The notes: generated by a model not told the origin, from the sequence alone. Shown: positions 6,339 to 13,601, numbered from the stretch's first letter. The stretch is DNA of 14,663 bases from Scalindua sp964437425 (GCA_964437425.1 CAYTGO010000074.1:1-14663), one strand, 5' to 3'. Numbers and translations: made by a program.

Positions 6339-7100
6339 CTAAGGAATCTCCAGACTAAATATGAATTGAGATTCAGGCGGTCCAACAACAATTTCATTTA
6401 CTTTCTTGTCTAATACACATGGCTCTTCTACTTTAGTACCATTAACGATGGTACCAAAACTACTCCCTCTGTCTACGACAACATATTTTTTATTTACAAG
6501 ATCTATTAAAAAATGATTTGAAGAGATGTTAAATGGAGGCTTCTCAGTATTGTCCTCAAGGAAAAGATCATTGTCTACAAAGATGTCATCTTCACCTATT
6601 GCACTTTTACGGCCAACTTTGTAAGGAAAATTCACTATCCTTGGTGTGTAATTACCTAATGCATTTGAAGCTGTTTCATTCGTAGCGGACATGACAACCA
6701 GCCCTTTTTTTTCCGGCTCTTTTTGCTTGCGCCCAACTGTTTCAACACCTAAGCACTCCTTGACAGCAATGTTTTGATTTGCCGTTCTCAACCGTTCAAA
6801 AAGCGCCTTCATGAGGGGAAAAAGTATCTTGGGATTTTTTTTCAACTGTTCATTAAAGTTTTTGCGATCTATAACAGATACCAATGTATCCTCAAGAGCC
6901 GTAACAGTTGCAGAACGTGGCCGATCATCCATCAAACCCATTTCACCAAATATCTGTTTCTCCCCCATAATTGCAAAAACTGTTTTTCTATCATTGAGTA
7001 CAATCGAAACCTCAACTTTTCCGGACTCAATAATATATGCACTGGTTTCATAAGTACCTTGCTTGATTATAACGTCACCCGCCTTGAAAGATTGGCGCAT
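6339..7100 (-). CDS. Cyclic-nucleotide-binding domain fused to FHA domain
   Basis: This is a soluble two-domain signalling protein of 253 residues. Residues about 3-107 form a cNMP-binding (CRP-like) domain with an intact phosphate-binding cassette, FGEMGLMDDRPRSATV (51-66), including the Glu (E53) and Arg (R62) that contact the cyclic phosphate and ribose. There is no helix-turn-helix. Residues about 150-250 form an FHA domain, a phosphothreonine-peptide reader: VGR (162-164), SSNH (193-196) and GSSFGTIVNG (212-221). In canonical FHA domains the last motif reads S-x-N-G-T; here Phe (215) replaces the Asn that helps hold the phosphopeptide. The linker is basic (GRKQKEPEKK). AGGGAG lies about ten bases before the start. 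The gene is convergent with hemerythrin and divergent from TIR-TPR, sharing a roughly 300-base control region. It may convert a cyclic-nucleotide signal into a phospho-dependent protein contact; the partner kinase is not in the window. Confidence 0.9.
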   Translation of the reverse strand: MRQSFKAGDVIIKQGTYETSAYIIESGKVEVSIVLNDRKTVFAIMGEKQIFGEMGLMDDRPRSATVTALEDTLVSVIDRKNFNEQLKKNPKILFPLMKALFERLRTANQNIAVKECLGVETVGRKQKEPEKKGLVVMSATNETASNALGNYTPRIVNFPYKVGRKSAIGEDDIFVDNDLFLEDNTEKPPFNISSNHFLIDLVNKKYVVVDRGSSFGTIVNGTKVEEPCVLDKKVNEIVVGPPESQFIFSLEIP

Positions 7101-7180
7101 CTAAACCCTACTCCCTAAAAAGTGATGAATTTCATATTAAGCACACACACACAGCGCTTCTAAGACTGTACAGCTAGTTC

Positions 7181-7210
7181 ATATAGCGGTTATACTAGCA
7201 CCGCTTATAT
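7181..7210. repeat. Inverted repeat in the cNMP-FHA / TIR-TPR control region
   Basis: ATATAGCGGT pairs with ACCGCTTATAT with a single bulge around a nine-base spacer. It lies between the two divergent genes, 41 bases upstream of the TIR-TPR -35 box, so one regulator could serve both directions. Confidence 0.4.
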
Positions 7211-7250
7211 CTTAAAGCAAGAAAATGTTTCATACTCACAGGTCTGAACA

Positions 7251-7279
7251 TTGACAGAAGTTTTACACTCTGATATATT
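7251..7279 (+). promoter_or_regulatory. Strong extended -10 promoter for TIR-TPR
   Basis: TTGACA (7251-7256) and TATATT (7274-7279) are spaced by exactly 17 bases, and a TG sits one base before the -10 box. The predicted start near 7286 leaves a leader of about 117 bases. Confidence 0.6.
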
Positions 7280-7402
7280 TAGGAATTGCCTGATATACGA
7301 TCTGGGAAACAAGGTCTTTTCTGCTTCGTTATTTCTGCATTCACAACTGATATAAATAGATACTTAAATGTAACTTAATTTAAAAACTCTCTTATTTATA
7401 TA

Positions 7403-8731
7403 ATGTTTAAACAGGAAAAAAATCAGATTTTTTTATGTTGTTCTGTTGAAAACCTGGATGAAGCCACTAAGGTTTATGATGGCATGAAGGCCAGATCGTT
7501 AGATGTATGTTTTGACAGAAAGGATATTACTCCGAAGAAATGGGAGACACATGTTGAAAAGGCTATAAAAAAGAGTCAGTTTTTTGTAGTCTGTCTCAGT
7601 AATCATACTTCACAGAATCCAGAGGATAAAAAGCACGGTTTCCAGGATTACGAGCTCAATAAGGCTTATGATATCACACAGGAAAAATCTGTTGAAGAAT
7701 CTACCATTGTTCCTGTGTTAATTGAGGACTGTGGCCAAGGCAACAACTTTCTCGGTGGTTCGAGTCAGTATAACATATTTAAAGGGTCCAAAAAAGAGCT
7801 TGATAGGTTGGCAATCAATCTGGGTGGCATCTCTCTCTCCGATGCTAACGCTAGAGACAAGAGAACAGAGGACGAAAAAGCAATTGAATGTCTTATGGGT
7901 AATGCAACGGTTACTTATTATGCTGGAGAGTATCAGAAGACTTTAGCTATGTTAGAAAATATTACTGCAATAGCACCTGACATCTATGAAGCATGGTACA
8001 ATAAAGGAGTTATTCTTGGCAATCTTGATCGTCATGATGAAGCAGTATCTGCCTTCGATGAGGCTATCAATATCAAGCCAGATGAACTCAACAGGGCTCT
8101 GTATTATAATAAAGGAGTTTCTCTTGAAGCCCTGGATCGCCCGGAAGAGGCTATTGATGCATATGACCAGGCCATAATAATCAAACCTGATGATTATGAG
8201 GCATGGTATTGCAAGGGAATTTCACTTGATAGTTTAGGCAATTCGGTTGAATCTCTTGATGCTTATGACAAAGTTACTACAATCAAACCAGACCATGAAG
8301 AGGCATGGAATAATAAAGGTATTGTTCTTGGAAGCATGAATAAATTTGAAGAAGCCCTTGCATCACTTGACAAGGCAGTTAAAATCAATCCAGATGATCA
8401 CGAAGCGTGGCACAATAAAGGGGTTGTTCTTGACAATCTCAATCGCCAAAAGGAAGCAATTGAGGCATTTGACCACGCTATAAAGTCCAAACCAGATGTC
8501 TATGAAACATGGTATCAAAAGGGAATTGTTCTTTGTAAACTGAATCGTCATGCAGAGGCATTAGGGGCACTTGATCAGGCGGTAAACATCAATCCGAACG
8601 ATTATAAGGTCTGGTACAACATAGGTATTTCTCTTGATAATTTAGGTCGTCCTCAAGACGCTATTAAAGCATATGATAAATCAACCAGGATCAAACTTAG
8701 TGATAATAATTCTGAGGATAGTAGTGACTAA
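7403..8731 (+). CDS. TIR-domain protein with C-terminal TPR repeats
   Basis: This is a cytoplasmic protein of 442 residues. Residues about 7-145 form a TIR (TIR_2-like) domain: first strand IFLCCSVEN (9-17), BB-loop region FDRKDITPKKW (37-47), strand FFVVCLS (60-66), then DYELNKAYD (82-90). E84 occupies the place of the catalytic glutamate of NAD+-cleaving TIR domains (as E642 in SARM1), so NADase activity is plausible but unproven. Residues about 162-434 are eight TPR units, the first degenerate, suited to binding a protein partner. TIR domains coupled to repeats occur in bacterial antiphage and signalling proteins and are common in Planctomycetes. No Shine-Dalgarno is visible at ATG 7403 despite the strong promoter. 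The gene is divergent from a cNMP-binding/FHA gene. No recognised Thoeris, CBASS or Pycsar partner is present, so a defence role is a hypothesis only. Confidence 0.88.
   Translation: MFKQEKNQIFLCCSVENLDEATKVYDGMKARSLDVCFDRKDITPKKWETHVEKAIKKSQFFVVCLSNHTSQNPEDKKHGFQDYELNKAYDITQEKSVEESTIVPVLIEDCGQGNNFLGGSSQYNIFKGSKKELDRLAINLGGISLSDANARDKRTEDEKAIECLMGNATVTYYAGEYQKTLAMLENITAIAPDIYEAWYNKGVILGNLDRHDEAVSAFDEAINIKPDELNRALYYNKGVSLEALDRPEEAIDAYDQAIIIKPDDYEAWYCKGISLDSLGNSVESLDAYDKVTTIKPDHEEAWNNKGIVLGSMNKFEEALASLDKAVKINPDDHEAWHNKGVVLDNLNRQKEAIEAFDHAIKSKPDVYETWYQKGIVLCKLNRHAEALGALDQAVNINPNDYKVWYNIGISLDNLGRPQDAIKAYDKSTRIKLSDNNSEDSSD
7886..8704 (+). repeat. Eight TPR-coding repeats of about 102 bases
   Basis: Within the TIR-TPR gene the signature W-Y-N-K-G recurs with its glycine at residues 202, 238, 272, 306, 340, 374 and 408. 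The period is 34 residues (102 bases), except for one 36-residue step between the first two. A degenerate unit precedes them. The later units resemble each other in protein and partly in DNA, pointing to growth by tandem duplication. Confidence 0.85.
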
Positions 8732-8741
8732 GTTTCGCGTG

Positions 8742-8869
8742 TCATATTGAACCAAACCATTTTTCATCTTGCGTCTTTCGCAGTATTTTACTATCATCTG
8801 TTAGCGATTCCAGCTGTAACGCCATGCGTGCACCCACCATTACAGGATCATCCGTGGCAAATGTTCAAT
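8742..8869 (-). pseudogene. Possible remnant or tiny gene opposite to the flanking genes
   Basis: The minus strand of the gap between TIR-TPR and the radical SAM gene reads as an open frame of about 40 codons. It begins FATDDPVMVGARMALQLES and ends DEKWFGSI before TGA at 8742-8744. The residue mix looks protein-like, and the stretch is less AT-rich than its surroundings. A neighbouring frame just upstream (KVEIEHLPR) could join it through one frameshift. A 32-residue product could start at ATG 8840. I recognise no family. It may be the decayed 3' end of a lost gene, or chance. Confidence 0.25.
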
Positions 8870-8903
8870 CTCCACTTTTTTTGCTTTTTATTATATTTAA
8901 ACA

Positions 8904-10124
8904 ATGGGTTCAATTTCTAATATTATTAAAATGTCAAAGAGTAACCCATTTTCCGATATGAGGATGATGAAGTGGGTGACAAGGCTGCTCTCTTTTCAAA
9001 TAGATGGACGACTAAATAGTGGCTACAGCTTCCCTCCTTATCTCATACACATAACACCAACTAATCTGTGCAACCTACGTTGTAAAATGTGCGGGCAATG
9101 GGGTGAAACCGGCAATTATAATAATAAAGATTCCGATCAATTAAAGGAGACTATGAATATTGAAGAATTTGAGAGGCTTATCGATGATGTCTCTAAATTC
9201 TCACCTACAATTTTCCTGACAGGTGGAGAGCCGTTCTACTATAAAGACATAATCAGGCTGATAAAGTATATAAAGCAGAAAAACCTGATTTGCTGGGTTA
9301 TCACAAATGGGACTCTCCTTGACAAATATGCAGATGATATCGTTAAGATTGGAGTGGATGTGTTATATATCTCAGTTGATGGACCTGAACATGTACACAA
9401 TGAGATCAGGGTAATCCACAACGGTTACCAGAAGATCGCATCAGGCATAAAGAAAGTAATTAGTGCAAAGAAAAAATTCAACAAACAGAGACCTCTTTTA
9501 TGCCAGGTATTCACTATAACCGAACATTCCTATCCATATCTGAAAAATATTAATGAAACAACTGATGAATTGGGCTTTGAAATGCTGCTCGTTAAACATC
9601 CATACTTTAATAATACTAAAACAGGCAAAAGCTATGAAGCAACGATGAAAAAGGTATTTCAATGCGATGCTCCATCATGGCAAGGATGGGTTAATGATGA
9701 AACAAGTATCGATACACAAGTCGTACAGAATAGTATTTCGAGTTTACTTCATAAAAAACTCAACTTCAAACTTGCTTTCTTTCCTGTTGTTAAGGTCTCT
9801 GATATACCTCAATACTATTCAACCACTCAAGACAATTTCTATAATGGAAGCAAATCAAAAAACAAAGTGCAACGTTGCATAGCGCCATGGACACAAACAA
9901 TGGTATACCCTAATGGCGAAATAGTTTTTTGCAATGATAACCCTGACTATGTATTAGGCAACGTAAAAGACGAAAGATTCTCAGACATCTGGAATAATAA
10001 CAGATCTAAAAAATTCAGGAAGTTTATTAGAAAAAATGTATTACCAATTTGCTCAAGATGCTGTGGATTACATTATCACCCGTTCTACCGCTCTGGTAAA
10101 AGTTTAAAAACAATTGAGAATTAA
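8904..10124 (+). CDS. Radical SAM protein with SPASM-type C-terminal cluster
   Basis: This 406-residue protein binds a [4Fe-4S] cluster through C56, C60 and C63 (CNLRCKMC) and cleaves S-adenosylmethionine to a 5'-deoxyadenosyl radical. GGEP at 107-110 and the strand ending ISVDGPE (156-162) are standard SAM-barrel features. The C-terminal part (about 325-387) has the SPASM layout: C325, C343 (FCNDNP), then the LGNVKDERFSDIWN segment (351-364) and C383, C386, C387. An auxiliary iron-sulfur cluster is therefore likely. SPASM enzymes mature peptides or modify carbohydrate or other substrates. No small precursor peptide gene is visible nearby, so the substrate is unknown. ATG at 8904 lacks a Shine-Dalgarno, and a TATTAT box at 8889-8894 would leave almost no leader. 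The stop is five bases before mgtE, so the two are probably co-transcribed. Confidence 0.92.
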   Translation: MGSISNIIKMSKSNPFSDMRMMKWVTRLLSFQIDGRLNSGYSFPPYLIHITPTNLCNLRCKMCGQWGETGNYNNKDSDQLKETMNIEEFERLIDDVSKFSPTIFLTGGEPFYYKDIIRLIKYIKQKNLICWVITNGTLLDKYADDIVKIGVDVLYISVDGPEHVHNEIRVIHNGYQKIASGIKKVISAKKKFNKQRPLLCQVFTITEHSYPYLKNINETTDELGFEMLLVKHPYFNNTKTGKSYEATMKKVFQCDAPSWQGWVNDETSIDTQVVQNSISSLLHKKLNFKLAFFPVVKVSDIPQYYSTTQDNFYNGSKSKNKVQRCIAPWTQTMVYPNGEIVFCNDNPDYVLGNVKDERFSDIWNNNRSKKFRKFIRKNVLPICSRCCGLHYHPFYRSGKSLKTIEN

Positions 10125-10129
10125 ATATT

Positions 10130-11485
10130 ATGAAATGGTATAAAATATTTACTCCCGAATTAAAAGAACTTATTGAGAGCAAAAACTTAAAAGGATTAAG
10201 CCTTTTATTAAAGGATATACACCCTGCGGATATTGCTGATATAATCCGGGAACTTGACCCAACTGAAAGAGTAATAACACTTCGTGTCCTTAATAAGACA
10301 AAGATCGCTGAGGTTTTTTCCCTACTTGATCCTGATGAGGAAGAGGAGCTGCTTGGATACTTTACTGAACGTAGGGCAAAACTAATCCTGCTTGAAATGG
10401 ATCCTGACGACAGGACACAACTCCTTGACGAACTCCCTGCATCAATGGTTAAAAAACTCCTCAACCTCTTTCCTATTGAAGAGAGAGAGGAAACTAATAT
10501 ATTACTTAATTATCCACCTGAATCGGCAGGAAGGATAATGACTACAGAATATGTAGATTTGGGTACTGAAATCACTGTTTCGGAGGCTTTAGAAAACATA
10601 AGAAAAACCGGGCCTGATAGAGAAACAATTTATACATGCTATGCAATAAATGACAACAGGGAACTTTGTGGAGTTGTTTCGCTTAAGGACATTATTCTGG
10701 CTACGCCTGATCAGAAAATAAGTCAGATAATGAGCGATAAGGTTTATAAGGTACATACTACAGATGATCAGGAAGAAGCGGCCAAGGCAATTCAAAAATA
10801 TGACTTTCTCTCTCTACCGGTTGTGGACAGTGAAAACCGTCTTGTTGGTATTATTACAGTTGACGATATTCTAGATGTGGTTGAAGAGGAAGCCACTGAA
10901 GATTTTCATAAAATGGCAGCTATTCAAATGCCTGAAGAGAGGTACTTTCGTGCAGGCTATTTCAAACAACTTACTGGAAGAGTAGGTTGGCTATTTGTCC
11001 TTGTTCTTGCATCAACCATCTCAGGAAAGATCCTTCAGAAATACTCGTTGGCTCTCAGTTCAATAATCGCACTCGCATACTTCATACCCATGCTCATGGG
11101 AGCCGGTGGTAATATCGGATCACAGTCCTCTACGCTTGTAATAAGAGCTCTGGCGACGGGTGAGTTAGCATTAAGACAATGGTGGAAAGTGCTTATTAGA
11201 GAGGCTTGTGCCGGGTTTGTAATTGGTTCAGCTCTAGGAATTACTGCATTCTTTATAGCAATATTCCTGCTTGACAATACCATGTTGGGTATTACAGTGG
11301 GGATCTCAGTAGCAACCGTCGTTACTGTAGGCAATCTGGCAGGAGCTGCTACACCATTTATTTTCAGTTACCTTAAACTTGATCCAGCCATAGTGTCTGC
11401 ACCTCTTATTACCACAATTATTGACGTCACAGGAATAATTATTTACTTTGAAATTGCAAGAAGGATACTAAACATACACACCTGA
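10130..11485 (+). CDS. mgtE: Magnesium transporter MgtE
   Basis: This is an inner-membrane, Mg2+-gated Mg2+ channel/transporter of the MgtE (SLC41-like) family; 451 residues is almost exactly the length of the Thermus thermophilus protein. Domains in order are an acidic superhelical N-domain (about 1-130), two CBS domains (about 131-195 and 196-258) that sense cytoplasmic Mg2+, a plug helix (about 259-280), and five transmembrane helices (about 283-448). The signature PMLMGAGGNIGSQSSTL (320-336) and the pore aspartate in IIDVTG (D432, same number as in T. thermophilus) are present. No frameshift or missing key residue was seen. It lies five bases behind the radical SAM gene and has no Shine-Dalgarno, so translation may depend on coupling. 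No M-box-like leader was recognised. A strong terminator lies about 225 bases downstream. Confidence 0.97.
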   Translation: MKWYKIFTPELKELIESKNLKGLSLLLKDIHPADIADIIRELDPTERVITLRVLNKTKIAEVFSLLDPDEEEELLGYFTERRAKLILLEMDPDDRTQLLDELPASMVKKLLNLFPIEEREETNILLNYPPESAGRIMTTEYVDLGTEITVSEALENIRKTGPDRETIYTCYAINDNRELCGVVSLKDIILATPDQKISQIMSDKVYKVHTTDDQEEAAKAIQKYDFLSLPVVDSENRLVGIITVDDILDVVEEEATEDFHKMAAIQMPEERYFRAGYFKQLTGRVGWLFVLVLASTISGKILQKYSLALSSIIALAYFIPMLMGAGGNIGSQSSTLVIRALATGELALRQWWKVLIREACAGFVIGSALGITAFFIAIFLLDNTMLGITVGISVATVVTVGNLAGAATPFIFSYLKLDPAIVSAPLITTIIDVTGIIIYFEIARRILNIHT

Positions 11486-11545
11486 GAGGTGTCAGGAAAA
11501 TGCAGACAGTAATCCTCATTACGGTAGTGTATCAGTATTTGGAGT

Positions 11546-11565
11546 CCTCTCGAAAGAGAGGTTTG
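11546..11565 (+). terminator. Small GAAA-loop hairpin after mgtE
   Basis: CCTCTC and GAGAGG form a perfect six-base stem closed by GAAA, a stable GNRA tetraloop, followed by TTTG. It lies 60 bases after the mgtE stop and may be a first, leaky terminator or a 3'-end stabiliser. Confidence 0.4.
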
Positions 11566-11710
11566 ATCCTATTTAAGGAACAAGTGTCAGGCAACCTACC
11601 ATACACAATCTCTTAACAACTGTTATTTTGCAACTACATCCTTTGTTCCAATTAGTGTAATTCGTGTCCAGGATCTGATCGCTCGATATTTAGGTGATCA
11701 TTGCCTAAAA

Positions 11711-11746
11711 AAAAAGGGTAAGAATCTTCCGATCCTTACCCTTTTT
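11711..11746. terminator. Strong bidirectional intrinsic terminator
   Basis: AAAAAGGGTAAG (11711-11722) pairs perfectly with CTTACCCTTTTT (11735-11746), with three more inner pairs (ATC/GAT) around TTCC. An A-run precedes it and a T-run follows, so it can end transcription of mgtE from the left and of the porin gene from the right; it begins about 40 bases past the porin stop. Confidence 0.9.
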
Positions 11747-11788
11747 AATTACTTAGCGGATTATAAATCCGATTTACATAAAAACATC

Positions 11789-13378
11789 TTAGAACTTCAC
11801 AGTTGTCTGTAGATAGAACCAGTCAACACCTCTGTCATTACCACTACCTGTGTCTTCAATAAAGTCACCAGCAAAGAAATGACCGTAACCAGCTACTACA
11901 CCAAAGTTATCAAACATCTTGTACTTAAGTGTGACATCAATTTCCTGGCCTAGCTCATCATCTACACTTGAAACAGTCTCATCACCATTGTTGTCAATTT
12001 TTATAAAATTGTCAGCACCTGCCCTATTTGCAACAGCTCCTCCAATATGCCACCAGTTATCTGATGTTTCATCCAGTTCAAAGAAGTGCGCCTTTACGTC
12101 TAACACGAGCTTCTTTGTTGGTTTCACGTTAAAGTGAATCTGATGGTCAATTATGTTCTGCCATGAAGTAACATCCATGTACCCATTATGAGCGTGCTGT
12201 GTTGGACTAACCTGCTTATAAGTCTTCTGAGATCCTGTATCAAATCCATCATCTCCACTTGCAAACGAGTACGCATAACCTATCCTTGGTGTCCAAGGTA
12301 CGTTCTTAAAGGTATATCCGGCTTCCGCATGAATTGCCCATGCATTAATATCCTTTTTCCTATTCTCTTTTTCAGAACTACCAGTGGCTAAATACCTAGA
12401 ATTCCCAGTCTGCCAATTTGGCTCAATCGTGTAATCAAGACCACCCAAGCCAGCTATGTTTTTACCTGCAGCCCTGAAACCCCATGTATATCTGGTCTCA
12501 CTTTCAGGTGTTTGAGTTGCATTAGTTACGTCCTCATCTGTTGACTCTGCCTTAGCTACCAGATATGGCTCAAAGACATTACCTTTCAGGAATCCACCAA
12601 ACTTATATTTACCATAGAAACCGAACAGTACTGTATCCCTGCCTGATGTTTGGCTAAAGGTACTATCACTACCACTTACACCACCAGTCGTATTTTCTTC
12701 AATCTGCCATGCAAAGACATCTACGTTGAAATTACCCTTCTTGTACATCACCTTTGCACCGTCATACGATCTGCTCTGGTTAGCCCATCCAAGAGTACCA
12801 ATTACCCTATGGTTACCATAACCCTGCTGCCATCGTCCTATACGAAGCTGTACGTTGCTTAGCCATGGGTTTATGTCGCCAAGGTTTCTTAACTGAACAT
12901 ATCCTTCCTGAACATCAGTTCTTTCACCGTTGCCAGTTATTCCCTGATCACCAAACGTACGTACATCCTGGAACATTACGCGAGCCAGCACATTTTTGTT
13001 GATATCCATATCGAAAGAAAGTCTCATTCTCTGTAACGTAAAGTCTTGTGTCGGCTTCCTGGTTCGATGTGCAGCTACTGTGCCTTGCAGGGTACGTGTC
13101 CCGTCGGCAGACTGAGTATAAGTACCACCAGTGGCATTAAAATCCTGGCTCCTGATCTCCATTCTATGTCTCAAGTTCAGACCGATTTTCAAACCCCTGA
13201 TCTTACCAGCTGTAACGTTGCCGCCACCAGCAGGTCTTGATTCCAGTGCTTCTATCCTCTTGATGAGGTCAGACATACTGTCCTGCGCTTTAACATCCTG
13301 CATTCCAACAATCGCACATCCTGCTGTGATCGCGAATACTGATGCAAAAATTATAAAATAATTTCTAAACTTTGTCAT
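11789..13378 (-). CDS. Outer-membrane beta-barrel porin, alginate-export (AlgE)-like domain
   Basis: This 529-residue protein is predicted to be an outer-membrane beta-barrel. A signal peptide ends after VKA (residue 31). A short amphipathic helix, DSMSDLIKRIEALES (33-47), may form a trimeric or periplasmic coiled coil. Barrel strands run from about 60 to the end, closing with the OMP signature WFYLQTTVKF, with Phe as last residue. The segment LRIGRWQQGYGNHRVIGTLG (178-197) followed by WANQSRSYDGAKVMY (198-212) matches the core of the Alginate_exp family (PF13372) by eye. A loop at 462-473 (DNNGDETVSSVD) has EF-hand-like spacing. A G-run (GGGGGGGAT) serves as ribosome site about eight bases before ATG. 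The alginate label is a family name; in this organism a general or anion/carbohydrate porin is more likely. It has its own good promoter and a strong terminator. Confidence 0.88.
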   Translation of the reverse strand: MTKFRNYFIIFASVFAITAGCAIVGMQDVKAQDSMSDLIKRIEALESRPAGGGNVTAGKIRGLKIGLNLRHRMEIRSQDFNATGGTYTQSADGTRTLQGTVAAHRTRKPTQDFTLQRMRLSFDMDINKNVLARVMFQDVRTFGDQGITGNGERTDVQEGYVQLRNLGDINPWLSNVQLRIGRWQQGYGNHRVIGTLGWANQSRSYDGAKVMYKKGNFNVDVFAWQIEENTTGGVSGSDSTFSQTSGRDTVLFGFYGKYKFGGFLKGNVFEPYLVAKAESTDEDVTNATQTPESETRYTWGFRAAGKNIAGLGGLDYTIEPNWQTGNSRYLATGSSEKENRKKDINAWAIHAEAGYTFKNVPWTPRIGYAYSFASGDDGFDTGSQKTYKQVSPTQHAHNGYMDVTSWQNIIDHQIHFNVKPTKKLVLDVKAHFFELDETSDNWWHIGGAVANRAGADNFIKIDNNGDETVSSVDDELGQEIDVTLKYKMFDNFGVVAGYGHFFAGDFIEDTGSGNDRGVDWFYLQTTVKF

Positions 13379-13447
13379 ACTATAATCCCCCCCAAAAAAT
13401 TAAAAATAAGCATTTCCTACCTTTTGTAAATTATACAGAGTTGCATA

Positions 13448-13475
13448 ATTATACATAAGGTGTTGTTAATTGCAA
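13448..13475 (-). promoter_or_regulatory. Sigma-70-type promoter for the porin gene
   Basis: On the minus strand TTGCAA (13475-13470) and TATAAT (13453-13448) are spaced by 16 bases; the leader would be about 60 bases. A second TATAAT lies at 13435-13430 without a good -35. A/T-rich DNA upstream of the -35 could act as an UP element. Confidence 0.6.
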
Positions 13476-13486
13476 GCTTTTTTTTG

Positions 13487-13506
13487 AAATAACTTAAAAT
13501 AACTCT
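13487..13506. repeat. 10-bp tandem repeat upstream of the porin promoter
   Basis: AAATAACTTA is followed directly by AAATAACTCT. The period is close to one helical turn and the block starts about 12 bases upstream of the porin -35 box, where RNA polymerase alpha subunits or an activator would bind. Confidence 0.35.
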
Positions 13507-13601
13507 AAAAAGCTATTAAAGTGTGTATACGCAAATTACATGCCGTTAAGTTGGCACCAAGTGGGTAAAACTTAAATCGTTACTAAACCACACAACGTCA
13601 G

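Larger units (their letters stand above)
7101..7402. other. 302-base divergent control region between cNMP-FHA and TIR-TPR
   Basis: No gene is seen. The region holds a short CA run (7141-7153), an inverted repeat (7181-7210) and a near-consensus promoter facing TIR-TPR (7251-7279), all listed or noted separately. A second extended -10-like element (TGATATAAA, about 7349-7357) lies closer to the TIR-TPR start. No clear promoter for the cNMP-FHA gene could be fixed. Confidence 0.5.
11486..11788. other. 303-base convergent gap between mgtE and the porin
   Basis: No gene is seen. The mgtE stop codon lies in the centre of a small hairpin (11478-11492, arms ACACCT/AGGTGT). A second hairpin is at 11546-11561, and the main bidirectional terminator is at 11711-11746. 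The motif GTGTCAGG occurs twice (about 11490 and 11585). Confidence 0.6.

Noticed and set aside
7141..7153. CA dinucleotide run as a phase-variable tract
   Set aside because: Only about six units, outside any coding frame and not between clear promoter boxes.
7399..7404. TATAAT overlapping the TIR-TPR start codon
   Set aside because: A -10 box cannot serve a gene whose start codon it overlaps; the promoter at 7251-7279 is far better.
5000..8731. PilZ, hemerythrin, cNMP-FHA and TIR-TPR as one operon or island
   Set aside because: They have separate promoters, different strands and intergenic gaps of up to 300 bases; no integrase, tRNA or repeat bounds the block.
8732..8903. Mg2+-sensing M-box or other riboswitch before the radical SAM-mgtE pair
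   Set aside because: No extended conserved stem pattern was recognised and the likely leader is only a few bases.
10027..10464. 145-codon serine-rich frame on the minus strand
   Set aside because: It lies antisense to the well-supported mgtE and radical SAM genes and has the low-complexity Ser/Arg composition of a shadow frame.
13310..13330. Possible lipoprotein signal (TAGC) in the porin signal peptide
   Set aside because: The position before the small residues is Thr rather than Leu/Val/Ile, and a good signal peptidase I site (VKA) follows; the rest is a beta-barrel.
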